This document shows, in pieces, positions 1 through 9,464 of a DNA stretch of 64,000 nucleotides. Within the stretch, counting starts at the first letter, position 1. Each line of letters begins with the position of its first letter. Both the position numbers and the translations under genes were made by a program. The notes under the pieces were generated by a model that was not told the origin of the DNA, made no database searches, and saw only the letters and a list, made by a program, of their open reading frames with translations. This DNA comes from Pandoraea bronchicola (GTDB taxonomy: Bacteria; Pseudomonadota; Gammaproteobacteria; Burkholderiales; Burkholderiaceae): positions 186,001 through 250,000 of the forward strand of contig NZ_CABPST010000005.1 of assembly GCF_902459805.1 (NCBI RefSeq), in the 5' to 3' direction.

Positions 1-49
1 CGTCGGACGCAACCAGCGCAGCAAAATACTCGAGAATTCGATTCGCCAT
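1..49 (-). CDS. 5' fragment of a SirB1-like/transglutaminase-fold protein gene (runs off left edge)
   Basis: Only the first 16 codons are present, reading MANRILEYFAALVASD on the minus strand from an ATG at 47-49. The beginning resembles the N-terminus of SirB1-family proteins (transglutaminase-like fold with TPR repeats), which often lie directly after murJ in Burkholderiaceae. It is on the same strand as murJ and starts 46 nt after the murJ stop, so it may be co-transcribed. The fragment is too short to prove the family; the assignment leans on position and on the YFAALVA-type start. Confidence 0.45.
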   Translation of the reverse strand, partial: MANRILEYFAALVASD

Positions 50-83
50 GCGGTATCCGTGGATTCTGCCGTGTGAACGGCCC

Positions 84-100
84 GCTAGTGGAGCACTAGC
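84..100. repeat. Short inverted repeat at the murJ stop codon
   Basis: GCTAGTG and CACTAGC form 7-bp arms around a 3-nt loop and overlap the murJ stop codon. There is no T tract, so it is not a classical terminator. It could act as a small mRNA hairpin between murJ and the next gene. Confidence 0.3.
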
Positions 101-1646
101 GAGTGCGTCGACGGAAGAACGAGAAATTGAAACCCATGAGGAATAATGCCCCGAAATACACCACGGCGCATAGGACCAGACTGGCGCCAAGCAGCGCAAT
201 GCGCGAGAGCGGCCGTGCGCCGAGCGCGACCCAGTCGAAACTCTGGGTGAACCACAGCAGCACGCCGGCCAGAATCAGGCAGGCCGCCAGCAATTGCACG
301 AAGAACAGCCGCCAGCCCGGCAACGGACGATAAATGCCGCGCTTGTACAGTCCGGCGAACAGCAGCGCGGCATTCATGCACGCCCCGACACCAATCGACA
401 GCGACAGTCCGGCATGGGCAAACCAGCGCACGAAGAGCACGTTCGAGAGCTGCGTGGCAATGAGCACCACAATGGCAATCTTCACCGGCGTCTTGATGTC
501 CTGCTTGGCGTAGAAGCCCGGCGCCAGAATCTTGATGAGGATCAGGCCGACCAGCCCCACGCCGTACGCAGTGAGCGCATGCGCCGTCATCGTGACATCG
601 GTTGCGTCGAAACGGCCGTATTGATAGAGCGTGGCGGTCAGCGGCTGCGCGTAGACAAACAGGCCCACAGCACTCGGCATCGCCAGCAGAAACGTGAGAC
701 GCAGCCCCCAATCCAGCAGCGCCGAATACTCTGCGGCGTCGCCGTCGGCGTGGGCCCGCGACAGGCTCGGCAGCAGGATCGTGCCCAGTGCCACGCCGAG
801 CAGCGCTGTCGGAAACTCCATCAACCGGTCGGCATAAGCCAGCCACGACACGCTGCCCTGTGCGAGGCGCGACGCGATGTTCGTATTAATGATCAGACTC
901 ACCTGCGCCACCGATACCGCGAGCGTTGCCGGCACCATCTTCGCCAGCACCCGCTTCACCCCGGCATTGCGCAGCGCCGCGGCCACATTGATCGTGATTC
1001 GCGGCACCATGCCGATACGCGCGAGCGCCGGGAGCTGGATAACCAACTGCAATACGCCACCGACGATCACCGCGTAGGCCAGCGCGTAGACCGGCGTCTT
1101 CAGATGCGGCGCGACCCACAGCGAGGCGACGATCGAGCTGACGTTGAGCAGCACCGGCGCGAATGCGGGCATCGAGAACTGCCGCCAGGTATTGAGCACC
1201 CCGGCGGCAAGCGTCGTGATCGAAATCAGGGTGATGTAAGGGAACATCACGCGTGTCATGAAGACGGCGGCGTCGAACGTGCCGTTTTCATGCGCGAGCC
1301 CCGTTGCCACCGCGTAGACAACACCGGACGCCCCGAGCACCCCCGCAATCGTGATCGACAGCAGCACCCAGAACAGCACTGTCGTGACCGAATCGACGAG
1401 GGTTTTCGTCTCTTCTTCACTACGTTGTGTTTTGAATTCGGCCAGAATAGGCACGAATGCCTGCGAAAACGCCCCTTCAGCAGACAAGCGGCGTAGCAGG
1501 TTGGGAATGCGGAACGCGACGTTGTAGGCGTCGGTCATGGGACCGGCACCAAACATGCGCGCGATAAGAATTTCACGGACCAGACCGGTGATGCGCGAAA
1601 GCATCGTAAAACCGCTGACCGTAGCGAGAGCTTTGAGCAAATTCAT
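96..1646 (-). CDS. murJ: Lipid II flippase MurJ (MviN)
   Basis: This is a 516-residue polytopic inner-membrane protein that flips lipid II to the periplasmic face for peptidoglycan synthesis. It opens [19 protein letters not shown], the typical MurJ start with the SRxxGLxRE region just after it. Many hydrophobic segments follow through the length, consistent with 14 TM helices. An in-frame extension of 35 codons exists upstream, but I chose the ATG at 1644-1646 because it matches the family start and because a TATAAT element sits 9 nt ahead of it. The gene diverges from rpsT across a 179-nt gap, a common betaproteobacterial arrangement. Confidence 0.96.
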   Translation of the reverse strand: MNLLKALATVSGFTMLSRITGLVREILIARMFGAGPMTDAYNVAFRIPNLLRRLSAEGAFSQAFVPILAEFKTQRSEEETKTLVDSVTTVLFWVLLSITIAGVLGASGVVYAVATGLAHENGTFDAAVFMTRVMFPYITLISITTLAAGVLNTWRQFSMPAFAPVLLNVSSIVASLWVAPHLKTPVYALAYAVIVGGVLQLVIQLPALARIGMVPRITINVAAALRNAGVKRVLAKMVPATLAVSVAQVSLIINTNIASRLAQGSVSWLAYADRLMEFPTALLGVALGTILLPSLSRAHADGDAAEYSALLDWGLRLTFLLAMPSAVGLFVYAQPLTATLYQYGRFDATDVTMTAHALTAYGVGLVGLILIKILAPGFYAKQDIKTPVKIAIVVLIATQLSNVLFVRWFAHAGLSLSIGVGACMNAALLFAGLYKRGIYRPLPGWRLFFVQLLAACLILAGVLLWFTQSFDWVALGARPLSRIALLGASLVLCAVVYFGALFLMGFNFSFFRRRTR

Positions 1647-1655
1647 GTTGCGCGT

Positions 1656-1661
1656 ATTATA
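1656..1661 (-). promoter_or_regulatory. murJ -10 element (probable leaderless start)
   Basis: The minus strand reads TATAAT here, ending 9 nt before the murJ ATG. Transcription from it would begin at or just before the start codon. The -35 region is weak. Confidence 0.5.
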
Positions 1662-1684
1662 CGCACAGCATTGCAGCAAAGAAG

Positions 1685-1714
1685 TTGCAATTTCCGTTGG
1701 CCTTCGGCTATAAT
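1685..1714 (+). promoter_or_regulatory. rpsT promoter
   Basis: A TTGCAA -35 hexamer (1685-1690) is separated by 18 bp from a perfect TATAAT -10 (1709-1714). The expected start near 1721 leaves a leader of about 105 nt before rpsT, long enough for the autoregulatory leader known for S20 genes in other bacteria. Confidence 0.7.
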
Positions 1715-1825
1715 CGACGGTTTCGAAGTCAATGGATTGCTTCCTGGCCACCGTGTCTCCCAGGGAGCCGAGCCAAACTGCATAGAAGCCGCATCAGGCG
1801 GAGCAATTCAAGGAATTCACCGAAC

Positions 1826-2098
1826 ATGGCAAATACCGCACAAGCACGCAAGCGCGCGCGTCAAACCGTTAAGATCAACGCCCACAACTCGGCGCTGCGT
1901 TCGCGCCTGCGCACGGCTGTGAAGGCTGTCCGCAAGGCAATCGCCACTGGCGACCAGGCTGCCGCGAAGGAAGTTCTGCGCACGTCGGCCAAGACGATCG
2001 ACATCATCGCTGACAAGAAGATCGTTCACAAGAACACCGCTGCTCGTCAAAAGAGCCGCCTGTCGGCCGCCATCAAGGCGATGTCGGCTGCTGCCTAA
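1826..2098 (+). CDS. rpsT: 30S ribosomal protein S20
   Basis: This 90-residue basic protein starts [13 protein letters not shown] and ends MSAAA, the classic S20 form. S20 binds 16S rRNA early in 30S assembly and forms a three-helix bundle. The ATG at 1826 was chosen over an in-frame upstream start because the family begins with MAN. It is monocistronic, with a strong promoter upstream and a hairpin-T terminator downstream. Confidence 0.98.
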   Translation: MANTAQARKRARQTVKINAHNSALRSRLRTAVKAVRKAIATGDQAAAKEVLRTSAKTIDIIADKKIVHKNTAARQKSRLSAAIKAMSAAA

Positions 2099-2158
2099 AA
2101 CAGCGTAAGCTGCAAAGCAGAACAAGTTGCTTGCCGGTTCCGGCTACGGTCGGAACAC

Positions 2159-2190
2159 TAAAAAGCCCGCTTCACGCGGGCTTTTTTCTT
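2159..2190 (+). terminator. rho-independent terminator of rpsT
   Basis: AAAAGCCCGC and GCGGGCTTTT form a GC-rich stem with a TTCAC loop and a run of six T, 62 nt after the rpsT stop. Confidence 0.9.
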
Positions 2191-2254
2191 TTGTGCGCTT
2201 GTTAAGGCCCCCCGCCTGTTTCAGCGATCAAGACCGGATTGTGTGCCCATACGC

Positions 2255-2398
2255 GTGGCGAAACACGCTGTCCGGGCGCGCATCAGCGATGCGATCGCGA
2301 AAACCGCGCGCGAACCCATGGAATCACGGCAGGAAGCCCTACGAGAAGAGAGGCGCCGAGTGGCTGAGGTAGCTGAGGACGTTGCAGATCGACGGTGA
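2255..2398 (+). CDS. Possible 47-residue small protein (uncertain)
   Basis: A GTG-started frame encodes a short, charged, helix-like peptide rich in Ala, Arg and Glu (for example EALREERRRVAEVAEDVADRR at its end). The composition looks more protein-like than the opposite-strand reading, which is Ser/Arg-rich. I see no good ribosome binding site and no recognisable family. It lies between the rpsT terminator and the DUF3579 gene, an interval that otherwise holds nothing I can identify. It may be a chance ORF. Confidence 0.2.
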   Translation: MAKHAVRARISDAIAKTAREPMESRQEALREERRRVAEVAEDVADRR

Positions 2399-2451
2399 GT
2401 CAGGGCCAAAGGCCCGGCACTCACGTCTGGCCGGAAAACGGCCAAGGGGAA

Positions 2452-2766
2452 TTACTTGACGTCGGGGACGAAGCAGGCTTCGGTCAACTGCAAATCGTTA
2501 TCGCGTGCGAAATTCATCACGAAATCGAAAGCCATTGGCTCGATGTCGCGCAGTCGCTCGTCAACGACGACGCATTTCACGTCACCCACCATAATCGGAC
2601 GCACATAGGGGGAGTACTGCATGTATGCGTTCGGGCCGGTATCACTTCGGCCGCAGAACGACACGGCGCCGCACAGACGCTCCGCCCAGTCACTCGGCCG
2701 GAACTTCTTGCCACCCCGGGTGAGCCCCTGGATGAAATACTCGCGCGCGGAAACCTGGTCGGTCAT
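2452..2766 (-). CDS. DUF3579 domain-containing protein
   Basis: The 104-residue product matches the DUF3579 family of small betaproteobacterial cytosolic proteins: REYFIQGLT near the start, the SDWAERLCG stretch, a Tyr/Pro-rich segment (MQYSPYVRP) in the middle and EACFVPDVK at the end. Function is unknown. A TTG three codons upstream is possible, but the ATG at 2764-2766 has GAGGTGA nine bases ahead and is preferred. It diverges from argF, a frequent arrangement in Burkholderiaceae. Confidence 0.85.
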   Translation of the reverse strand: MTDQVSAREYFIQGLTRGGKKFRPSDWAERLCGAVSFCGRSDTGPNAYMQYSPYVRPIMVGDVKCVVVDERLRDIEPMAFDFVMNFARDNDLQLTEACFVPDVK

Positions 2767-2833
2767 ATCGCTCAATCACCTCAAAAAACACCTGGACGGC
2801 CATACCGCGGGTAGCGCAGCCGACAGAGACAGT

Positions 2834-2850
2834 ATTATATCTTATATAAG
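2834..2850 (-). promoter_or_regulatory. AT-rich promoter and palindrome between DUF3579 and argF
   Basis: On the minus strand a TATAAT hexamer (2834-2839) can serve the DUF3579 gene. It abuts the perfect 10-bp palindrome CTTATATAAG (2841-2850). The surrounding 343-nt gap (2776-3118) is otherwise GC-rich, so this AT island stands out as the divergent control region. I could not match it to a canonical ArgR box. Confidence 0.45.
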
Positions 2851-3118
2851 ACTCAAACCCGTCCCCCTCCATTGCTGCAGATGTTTTTTTCGGTCTTGCC
2901 AGCCATTTTCGGCTGTGCAGCAGCGGGCTCGATCATACGCTTTTCGTGTGACGGCAAAACGATTTGGTAGACTAGGGGCTGTTCCCCTGAAGCCAGCAAC
3001 CGGTAGAACACCTTCACGAGCCTGACCGGGGGACAGGCCTCAAGGCTTGTTCGTCGTGCCGCAAGCGAGCGAGTTCCCTTCGAATTCCCGCGATATCGGC
3101 CTCCAGCAGAACATCCAA

Positions 3119-4045
3119 ATGACCACCGCCAAACCCATCAAGCACTACCTTCAGTTTTCGGATCTCACGCTCGACGAGTATGACTACGTGCTCGAGCGCA
3201 CCCGCATCCTCAAGAAGAAATTCAAGAACTACGAGACCTACCACCCGCTCCATGACCGAACGCTGGCGATGATTTTCGAGAAAAGCTCGACTCGCACGCG
3301 TCTGTCGTTCGAAGCCGGGATTCACCAGTTGGGCGGCCACGCCGTGTTTCTGAACACGCGCGACACCCAGCTCGGCCGCGGCGAGCCGATCGAAGACGCC
3401 GCTCAGGTGATCTCGCGCATGACCGACATCATCATGATCCGTACGTTCGGTCAGGAGATCATCGAGCGCTTCGCGCAACACTCGCGCGTACCCGTGATCA
3501 ACGGCCTGACCAACGAGTACCACCCGTGTCAGGTACTGGCGGACATCTTCACCTACTACGAGCATCGCGGCCCGATCAAGGGCAAGACCGTGACGTGGAT
3601 CGGCGACGCCAACAACATGGCGTACACGTGGATTCAGGCCGCCGAGATCTTCGGCTTCCAGGTCAACGTCTCGACGCCGCCGGGCTACCGCCTCGATCAG
3701 GCGATGGTGGCCGAATCGAGCCGTCCGTTCGTGCGCGAGTTCGACGATCCGCGCCAGGCCTGCGAAGGTGCCGATCTCGTGTCGACCGACGTGTGGACGA
3801 GCATGGGTTATGAAGCGGAGAACGAAGCCCGCAAGGCGGCGTTTGCTCAATGGTGTGTGAATACCGACCTCATGCAACGCGCCAAGCCCGATGCCTTGTT
3901 CATGCACTGCCTGCCCGCTCACCGGGGTGAAGAGGTGTCGGCCGATGTGATCGATGGCCCGCAAAGCGTCGTGTGGGACGAAGCCGAGAACCGTCTGCAC
4001 GTGCAGAAGGCGCTCATGGAGTTCCTGATGCTGGGTCGCGTCTGA
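3119..4045 (+). CDS. argF: Ornithine carbamoyltransferase, anabolic
   Basis: This 308-residue enzyme joins carbamoyl phosphate and ornithine to give citrulline in arginine synthesis. Visible signatures are the carbamoyl-phosphate loop SSTRTR (about residue 50), the YHPCQ motif, DVWTSMG for ornithine binding and the C-terminal HCLPAHRGEE with the conserved Cys. Length matches the trimeric family. I chose the ATG at 3119 (MTTAKPIKHYLQ) over an in-frame start 24 codons upstream, since the family begins a few residues before the HYLQFSDL-type segment. Confidence 0.97.
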   Translation: MTTAKPIKHYLQFSDLTLDEYDYVLERTRILKKKFKNYETYHPLHDRTLAMIFEKSSTRTRLSFEAGIHQLGGHAVFLNTRDTQLGRGEPIEDAAQVISRMTDIIMIRTFGQEIIERFAQHSRVPVINGLTNEYHPCQVLADIFTYYEHRGPIKGKTVTWIGDANNMAYTWIQAAEIFGFQVNVSTPPGYRLDQAMVAESSRPFVREFDDPRQACEGADLVSTDVWTSMGYEAENEARKAAFAQWCVNTDLMQRAKPDALFMHCLPAHRGEEVSADVIDGPQSVVWDEAENRLHVQKALMEFLMLGRV

Positions 4046-4430
4046 CCCTGCCGCCTCACCACGCCCGGACGACGCCATGTCATCCGGGCGGCACCTCTGG
4101 CGCCGCGCCCTCTTGCCCGCCTCGCCCTCCCGCTTTCTCCTTTCCCCACAGCACCGTCATCGCCCGCAGCGATCAACGTTCCGCTATCATCGCTGACGCG
4201 CCGCCGTCCCTCGTTGACACGCGCTTCATGGCAGCACGATGCAGTCCGGACCGCCCATCAGAACATTTCGCAATTTGCACCAAGACGGGGCGAATTTGTT
4301 GTGCAGCGCACAAAAATGCGCCGGGTGGACGTTCGAAACGTGCTAGCATGAATTCACGCCTGTCCCATTGGGGGCGGGCATATCGACCTTCCATCGCGAC
4401 TTTCCATCGCATTCGACACCGCATTCGGTC
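4046..4430. other. Intergenic gap between argF and ppnP
   Basis: This 385-nt stretch shows no convincing gene or hairpin terminator. A possible -10 (TAGCAT near 4345) lies about 85 nt before ppnP without a clear -35. Confidence 0.4.
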
Positions 4431-4754
4431 ATGACGCAAAACGCCACGCAGTTCGACAACGTTTCCGTAATCAAGCGCGCCAACACTTATTTCGACGGCA
4501 AGTGTGTTTCCCACACTGTGCTGTTCCCGGACGGTACGCGCAAGACGCTGGGGGTGATCTTCCCGGCCACGCTCCAGTTCGGTACCGATGCCCCGGAAAT
4601 CATGGAAGTCACGGGCGGCCGTTGCCGCATCCGTCTGGCCGGTCAGACCGAGTGGCAGGAATATGCTGCCGGTCAGCAATTCAGCGTGCCAGGCAATAGC
4701 AAGTTCGATATCGAGGTCGTCGAGACGCTCGATTACGTTTGCCACTACGGCTAA
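4431..4754 (+). CDS. ppnP: Pyrimidine/purine nucleoside phosphorylase PpnP (YaiE/DUF1255)
   Basis: A 107-residue single-domain cupin of the PpnP family, which phosphorolyses several nucleosides to base and ribose 1-phosphate. Family features seen are [13 protein letters not shown], the [12 protein letters not shown] strand, PEIMEVTGG, and the turn [16 protein letters not shown] followed by a final YVCHYG, close to the E. coli ending YLCRYL. The start at ATG 4431 gives the family length; an in-frame ATG 21 codons upstream would add a non-conserved leader. It appears to be transcribed alone. Confidence 0.93.
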   Translation: MTQNATQFDNVSVIKRANTYFDGKCVSHTVLFPDGTRKTLGVIFPATLQFGTDAPEIMEVTGGRCRIRLAGQTEWQEYAAGQQFSVPGNSKFDIEVVETLDYVCHYG

Positions 4755-4841
4755 CCGACTGGCCAGCATCGCGACGGCGCGCGACCTCTCGCGCCATCGC
4801 CCTCTCGGCCGGTTCAGCGCGGCCCGGCGCCGCTACTCACT

Positions 4842-6296
4842 ATGTCGCGTCTGCCCCCCGAATCCGCCGACAATGCTGCCGGTGACACGTCTTCCGCCAC
4901 GCCCGCCGATGGGCAGGCCGCATTTCAGCCTTCTCTGACGGGCGATGCGACCGGCACACCCACGAACGCCGTCAACGGCACGAGCACCGATCTCGAGCCA
5001 ACCGATGTGCCGCTGCTTCCCCCCGATGGGCTCACCCGGCCGGCGCGAACCGGCAAAGTGCCCGGGAAAGCCGCCACACCGCGCGCGCGCAAGCCTCCCC
5101 CTGACACTGAGCGCAAGGCCGATGGCGACGAAGCCATCGCCGCCAAAGGCAGCGCGGATACCTCAGACGGCATTGGCCTACGTGCGCCCGCCAAGTCCGC
5201 GAAATCCTCCCGCAACCGCCGCGACGCTCCGAGGCGCAAAGGCATCGATCTGGGTCTGCAAGGCGGTGGCGCGCATGGCGCGTACACATGGGGCGTGCTC
5301 GACAAACTGCTCGAAGACGGGCGTCTGGAATTCGAAGGCATCAGCGGTGCGTCCGCCGGGACGATGAATGCTGTCGTGCTCGCGCACGGCCTGCTCGACC
5401 GCCCCGGCGTCGATCCGCGCGAGAAAGCGCGTGAATCGCTGCACAGTTTCTGGCTGGGCGTGTCGCAAGCTGGCTCGTCGGCGACAGCCTGGGCGCAAAC
5501 CGTTTTCAGTTGGCTCAATGGCCGTCCCACCGAATATCCGGTCTGGCACGACTGGATGCAGAGCATGCAGCAGTGGATGATGCCGTTCTCGCAGCCCCCG
5601 GCCGAAATCAATCCGCTGCGTACCGTACTCGAAGCGCAGGTCGATTTCGAGCGTCTGCGCGAGAGCACCACGACACACCTGTTCGTGTCGGCGACCAACA
5701 TCCGCACCGGCAACATTCGCATCTTCCGCACACACGAGATCACGCTTGACGTCGCCATGGCGTCGGCGTGTCTGCCATGGCTGTTCAAACCGGTGAAGAT
5801 CGACGAAGACTTTTACTGGGACGGCGGTTATCTGGGCAACCCTGCGCTCTACCCCTTCTATTACGAGACGGTCACGAGCGACATCCTGATCGTGCACATC
5901 AATCCGATCGAGCGGAAGGAAAAGCCGGTGCTGCCGGGGCAGATCATGAACCGCGTGAACGAGATTACCTTCAACGCGTCGCTGCAGCGCGAATTCCGCG
6001 CCATCTCCTTCGTACACAAGCTACTTGACGAGGGATGGCTCAAGCCGGAGTTTCGCAAGCGTCTGAAGTACCCGCTGATTCACTCGATTCGCGCAGACAA
6101 GGAACTGTACGACTTGTCCTCATCGACGAAATTCGTCACCGACTGGAATTTCCTCACGACGCTGCGCGACCGTGGCCGTGAAGCGGCCAGCCGATGGCTC
6201 GATGCGCACTTCGCAGATGTCGGCGTGCGCTCCACCGTCGATCTGCGACGCGACTACCTGCAGCGCCTGCCCGACGCTACCGCCATCAAAGCATGA
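4842..6296 (+). CDS. Patatin-like phospholipase with long disordered N-terminus
   Basis: A 484-residue serine acyl hydrolase of the patatin family. The first ~135 residues are Pro/Ala/Ser/Thr-rich and end in basic [13 protein letters not shown]. The catalytic domain follows with the oxyanion loop [11 protein letters not shown] (about 140-150), the nucleophile elbow GISGASAG (Ser near 172) and the catalytic Asp in [12 protein letters not shown] (about 325), forming the Ser-Asp dyad. No signal peptide is visible, so it is probably cytosolic or peripheral; similar proteins occur in PHB-producing betaproteobacteria, but the substrate cannot be read from sequence. It converges with murB and their ends overlap by 11 bp. 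Confidence 0.88.
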   Translation: MSRLPPESADNAAGDTSSATPADGQAAFQPSLTGDATGTPTNAVNGTSTDLEPTDVPLLPPDGLTRPARTGKVPGKAATPRARKPPPDTERKADGDEAIAAKGSADTSDGIGLRAPAKSAKSSRNRRDAPRRKGIDLGLQGGGAHGAYTWGVLDKLLEDGRLEFEGISGASAGTMNAVVLAHGLLDRPGVDPREKARESLHSFWLGVSQAGSSATAWAQTVFSWLNGRPTEYPVWHDWMQSMQQWMMPFSQPPAEINPLRTVLEAQVDFERLRESTTTHLFVSATNIRTGNIRIFRTHEITLDVAMASACLPWLFKPVKIDEDFYWDGGYLGNPALYPFYYETVTSDILIVHINPIERKEKPVLPGQIMNRVNEITFNASLQREFRAISFVHKLLDEGWLKPEFRKRLKYPLIHSIRADKELYDLSSSTKFVTDWNFLTTLRDRGREAASRWLDAHFADVGVRSTVDLRRDYLQRLPDATAIKA

Positions 6297-7302
6297 GGGG
6301 TTCGGGCTCGAGCGCGACACCGAAGCGCGCTTGCACGCTGGCTTGAACCGCTCGCGCGAGCGCCACGATTTCGGCGCCGCTCGCACCACCGCGATTCACG
6401 AGCACCAGCGCCTGGCGCTCATGCACCCCCGCGTGGCCGAGCGACTTGCCACGCCAGCCGCACTGGTCGATCAGCCAGCCCGCCGCAACCTTCCAGGAGC
6501 CGTCAGGCTGGGGGTACCCGACTGTCTGCGGGAAGCGCTCACGCAGCGCGGCGAATGTCGCCGCGTCCACGACCGGGTTCTTGAAGAAGCTGCCCGCGTT
6601 GCCGAGTTCGAGCGGATCGGGCAGTTTGCGACGGCGAATGTCGGCCACCGCATCGAAAATCTGGCGAGCGCTCGGCTGATCGATGCCCGCCTGCGCGAGC
6701 GTGCGCGACACATCCGCATAGCCCGTGACGGGCTGCCACGGCTGCGGCAACCGCAGCGTCACGGCGACGATGATGTAACGCCCGGGCTCACGCTTGAACA
6801 GCGAATCGCGATAGCCGAACGCGCATACCTCGCGCGTGAGCGTGACAAACGTGCCGGTGGCGGTATCGAGGGCACGCACTTCGGCAAAGCGTTCGGCCAG
6901 TTCCAGCCCATACGCCCCGATGTTCTGAATCGGCGCCGCGCCGAGCGTGCCGGGAATCAACGCAAGGTTTTCCAGGCCGGGACAGTCCTGCGACAGCGTC
7001 CAGTCGACGAATTCGTGCCAGACCTCGCCAGCACCGCCGCGCACGTAGCGGGCGTGGTCATCGTCTGCGAGCCGCTCGCGGCCGCGAATGGCCATGCGCA
7101 GGACAACGCCGTCGAAGTCGCGCGTGAGCACCACATTGCTGCCGCCGCCGAGCACCAGCCGGGGCAGGCCTGCCAGTTCGGGCATGGCAAGCGCCTCGAG
7201 CAGCGCCGCCTCGCTGTCGATCGTCACAACGAAGCGGGCGGTGGCCGGCAGGCCGAAGGTGTTGAGTTCGCGCAGACTGACGTCGCGTTGCAACTGGAGC
7301 AT
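6286..7302 (-). CDS. murB: UDP-N-acetylenolpyruvoylglucosamine reductase
   Basis: This 338-residue FAD enzyme reduces enolpyruvyl-UDP-GlcNAc to UDP-MurNAc with NADPH. It shows NTFGLPATA at the start, the FAD-binding GGGSNVVL (about 52-59), [12 protein letters not shown], the [11 protein letters not shown] segment of type I MurB, and GSFFKNPVV carrying the proton-donating Ser. Length fits type I enzymes. The start ATG at 7300-7302 precedes [16 protein letters not shown], as expected. The 3' end overlaps the convergent patatin gene. Confidence 0.97.
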   Translation of the reverse strand: MLQLQRDVSLRELNTFGLPATARFVVTIDSEAALLEALAMPELAGLPRLVLGGGSNVVLTRDFDGVVLRMAIRGRERLADDDHARYVRGGAGEVWHEFVDWTLSQDCPGLENLALIPGTLGAAPIQNIGAYGLELAERFAEVRALDTATGTFVTLTREVCAFGYRDSLFKREPGRYIIVAVTLRLPQPWQPVTGYADVSRTLAQAGIDQPSARQIFDAVADIRRRKLPDPLELGNAGSFFKNPVVDAATFAALRERFPQTVGYPQPDGSWKVAAGWLIDQCGWRGKSLGHAGVHERQALVLVNRGGASGAEIVALARAVQASVQARFGVALEPEPLML

Positions 7303-7535
7303 GGAGTATCGAGAAGCCAGTGAGCGCCGCCGTGCCGGACATCGTCCGGAAGGGACGCGGAACCAGCGGCTGAATTACAATGTCGGGCGAAAGAATTTTG
7401 CGCATCATTATACCGGCCGCGCGGCCATGCCCTGCGCCGTGCGACACCCCCGGACGGGCACGCCAGCGCCGCCGAATCACCCCGGCACGCCCGGCGTGTC
7501 ATTTTCACGAACCCTTTACATTTCAGGAGAGCCAG

Positions 7536-8021
7536 ATGCCATCGTTTGATGTGGTTAGCGAAGCCAACATGGTAGAGGTCAAGAACGCCATCGAGCAGGC
7601 CAACAAGGAAATCTCGACGCGCTTCGACTTCAAGGGATCGGACTCGCGCGTCGAGCACAAAGAGCAGGAACTCACGCTCTTCGCCGACGACAACTTCAAG
7701 CTCGAACAGGTCACGCAAGTGCTCGTCAGCAAGATGGCCAAGCGCAATGTGGACGTGCGTTTCCTCGACTACGGCAAGGTCGAGAAGATCAGCGGCGACA
7801 AGGTCAAGCAGGTCGTCAAGGTGAAGAAGGGCGTCGAAGGCGATCTGGCCAAGAAGATCGTGCGCCTGATCAAGGACAGCAAGATGAAGGTGCAGGCGAG
7901 CATCCAGGGCGACAGCGTTCGCGTCTCGGGTGCCAAGCGCGACGACCTGCAAAGCGCCATGGCGCTGCTGCGCCGTGACGTGACCGACACCCCGCTCGAC
8001 TTCAACAACTTCCGCGACTGA
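7536..8021 (+). CDS. YajQ family nucleotide-binding protein
   Basis: A 161-residue protein of the YajQ family, whose members bind cyclic di-GMP and affect transcription in Xanthomonas. It begins [20 protein letters not shown] and has [30 protein letters not shown] and the terminal PLDFNNFRD, all family hallmarks. AGGAGA is 6 nt before the ATG at 7536, which fixes the start over a longer frame. It is followed by a strong terminator. The role here may be c-di-GMP sensing or RNA/chaperone binding; sequence alone does not decide. Confidence 0.94.
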   Translation: MPSFDVVSEANMVEVKNAIEQANKEISTRFDFKGSDSRVEHKEQELTLFADDNFKLEQVTQVLVSKMAKRNVDVRFLDYGKVEKISGDKVKQVVKVKKGVEGDLAKKIVRLIKDSKMKVQASIQGDSVRVSGAKRDDLQSAMALLRRDVTDTPLDFNNFRD

Positions 8022-8035
8022 CGCGCGCGGCAGGC

Positions 8036-8074
8036 ACAAAAAAACCCGCAGACTCGCTGCGGGTTTTTTATTTT
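8036..8074 (+). terminator. rho-independent terminator after the yajQ-type gene
   Basis: AAAAAAACCCGCAG and CTGCGGGTTTTTT form a stem with loop ACTCG and T/A-rich flanks on both sides, so it can stop transcripts from both directions (yajQ and plsY). Confidence 0.9.
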
Positions 8075-8115
8075 CCACACCGGCTCGCATTCGCACCGAG
8101 CCCGGGACGCCAGCC

Positions 8116-8718
8116 TTACTTCTTCTGCCCGATGCGGCTTTCCTTGCCCGCGATCAGCTTGCCGATGTTCGCTCGGTGCCGGTAGATCAGCAGAATCGCC
8201 ATGACGATGACTGCCGGCGCATAGGGCCCAAAGCCGAACATGAACACGTAGTAAAGCGGCGCGAACACGGCGGCCACCAGCGCGGCGAGCGACGAATAGC
8301 GGAAGAAGATCGCAATGATGAGCCACGTGGCGATCACGGCCAGGCCCAGAATGGGGTCGATGGCGAGCAGCACACCGGCTGCGGTCGCCACCCCCTTGCC
8401 GCCCGCGAAGCGCAGGAACACCGGGTAAAGGTGGCCGACGAAGACCGCGAGCGCCACTGCCGCCAGACCGAAATCGCCCACGCCCCAGGCGTCGGCAAAG
8501 CGTTCTGCGAGGAACACCGCCAACCAGCCCTTGAAGGCATCGCCGATCAGAGTAAGCACTGCGGCCTTCTTGTTGCCGGAGCGCAGCACGTTGGTGGCGC
8601 CCGGATTACCCGAGCCGTAGCTGCGCGGATCGGCAAGCCCCATCGTGCGGCTGACGACCACCGCAAACGGCACCGAGCCGATCAGATACGCGAGAACGAT
8701 AAAAACCAGTGTGGCCAT
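8116..8718 (-). CDS. plsY: Acyl-phosphate:glycerol-3-phosphate acyltransferase PlsY
   Basis: A 200-residue inner-membrane enzyme that moves an acyl chain from acyl phosphate to glycerol 3-phosphate, the first step in phospholipid synthesis. PlsY motifs are visible: [18 protein letters not shown] (phosphate loop, about 36-47), and [17 protein letters not shown]. About five hydrophobic helices are seen. The C-terminus ends basic (SRIGQKK). It lies on the minus strand opposite the yajQ-type gene and shares its terminator region. Confidence 0.96.
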   Translation of the reverse strand: MATLVFIVLAYLIGSVPFAVVVSRTMGLADPRSYGSGNPGATNVLRSGNKKAAVLTLIGDAFKGWLAVFLAERFADAWGVGDFGLAAVALAVFVGHLYPVFLRFAGGKGVATAAGVLLAIDPILGLAVIATWLIIAIFFRYSSLAALVAAVFAPLYYVFMFGFGPYAPAVIVMAILLIYRHRANIGKLIAGKESRIGQKK

Positions 8719-8856
8719 GAACTTCGACTGTGAGCAGAATTTGTATTGGCCGCCATTCTACTTGAGCGGCCCGGTCACCCCATTCTGGCAAACACGGGGT
8801 TGCGCCAAGGCGCAAAGTGCCGGGCAGGCGGCCATCCGACAAGGGGTTTGAAGCGG

Positions 8857-9351
8857 TTACTCGTCGCTCAATGCGCACGACACCGGCTTGGCCGCCAACG
8901 TATTGAGCAAGACCGGCGGGGCAATGCCGATGAGATAGCCACGCCGTCCGCCATTGATGAAAATCTGCGGCAAATCGAGAATCGACGCCTCGACATATAC
9001 CGTCATGGCCCGCTTGGTGCCGAATGGCGACGTGCCACCCACCATATAACCGGAGTGACGCTGGGCGACCTCCGGCTTGCAGGGCTCCACGCGTTTGGCG
9101 CCAATTTGCCGCGCGAGGTTCTTCGTCGAAACAGTCCGGTCGCCGTGCATGAGCACGATCAACGGCCGGGCCTTTTCGTCTTCCATGACGAGTGTCTTGA
9201 CTACGGCATGCTCGTCCACTCCCAACTGACGTGCCGACTCGCCGGTGCCGCCATGATCGACGTACTCGTAGACGTGTTCCGTGAAAGCCACTTGCTTTTG
9301 CTTCAGAAACTGCGTGGCTGGCGTTTCCGAGACGTGTTTGGTCTTGCTCAT
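8857..9351 (-). CDS. ybaK: Cys-tRNA(Pro) deacylase YbaK/EbsC
   Basis: The 164-residue protein belongs to the YbaK group of trans-editing factors that hydrolyse Cys-tRNA(Pro) made in error by ProRS. It has VVKTLVMED (with the conserved Lys), MHGDRTVSTKNLAR, GYMVGGTSPFGTK and FINGGRRGYLIGI, the usual ligand-binding segments. A TACAAT hexamer ends 8 nt before the ATG, suggesting a leaderless transcript. Confidence 0.93.
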   Translation of the reverse strand: MSKTKHVSETPATQFLKQKQVAFTEHVYEYVDHGGTGESARQLGVDEHAVVKTLVMEDEKARPLIVLMHGDRTVSTKNLARQIGAKRVEPCKPEVAQRHSGYMVGGTSPFGTKRAMTVYVEASILDLPQIFINGGRRGYLIGIAPPVLLNTLAAKPVSCALSDE

Positions 9352-9452
9352 GGGCGCCTATTGTAATGAAACGCATCGCCGTTGCGGTCCCGGAATGCAT
9401 GCGTCACGTCGTCCTGCGACGCCCGAGGGCTGCCTCATCGCCTCACCCGCAT

Positions 9453-9458
9453 TACAAT
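9453..9458 (+). promoter_or_regulatory. -10 element of the acyl-CoA synthetase gene
   Basis: TACAAT ends 6 nt before the chosen ATG. This implies a leaderless or near-leaderless mRNA and helps exclude the longer upstream reading frame. Confidence 0.5.
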
Positions 9459-9464
9459 GCGGCC

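Noticed and set aside
84-100. Possible CIRCE element near the murJ stop
   Set aside because: The arms are GCTAGTG/CACTAGC with a 3-nt loop, which does not match TTAGCACTC-N9-GAGTGCTAA.
2193-2451. Minus-strand ORF of 74 residues after the DUF3579 gene
   Set aside because: Ser/Arg-rich shadow composition and no ribosome binding site.
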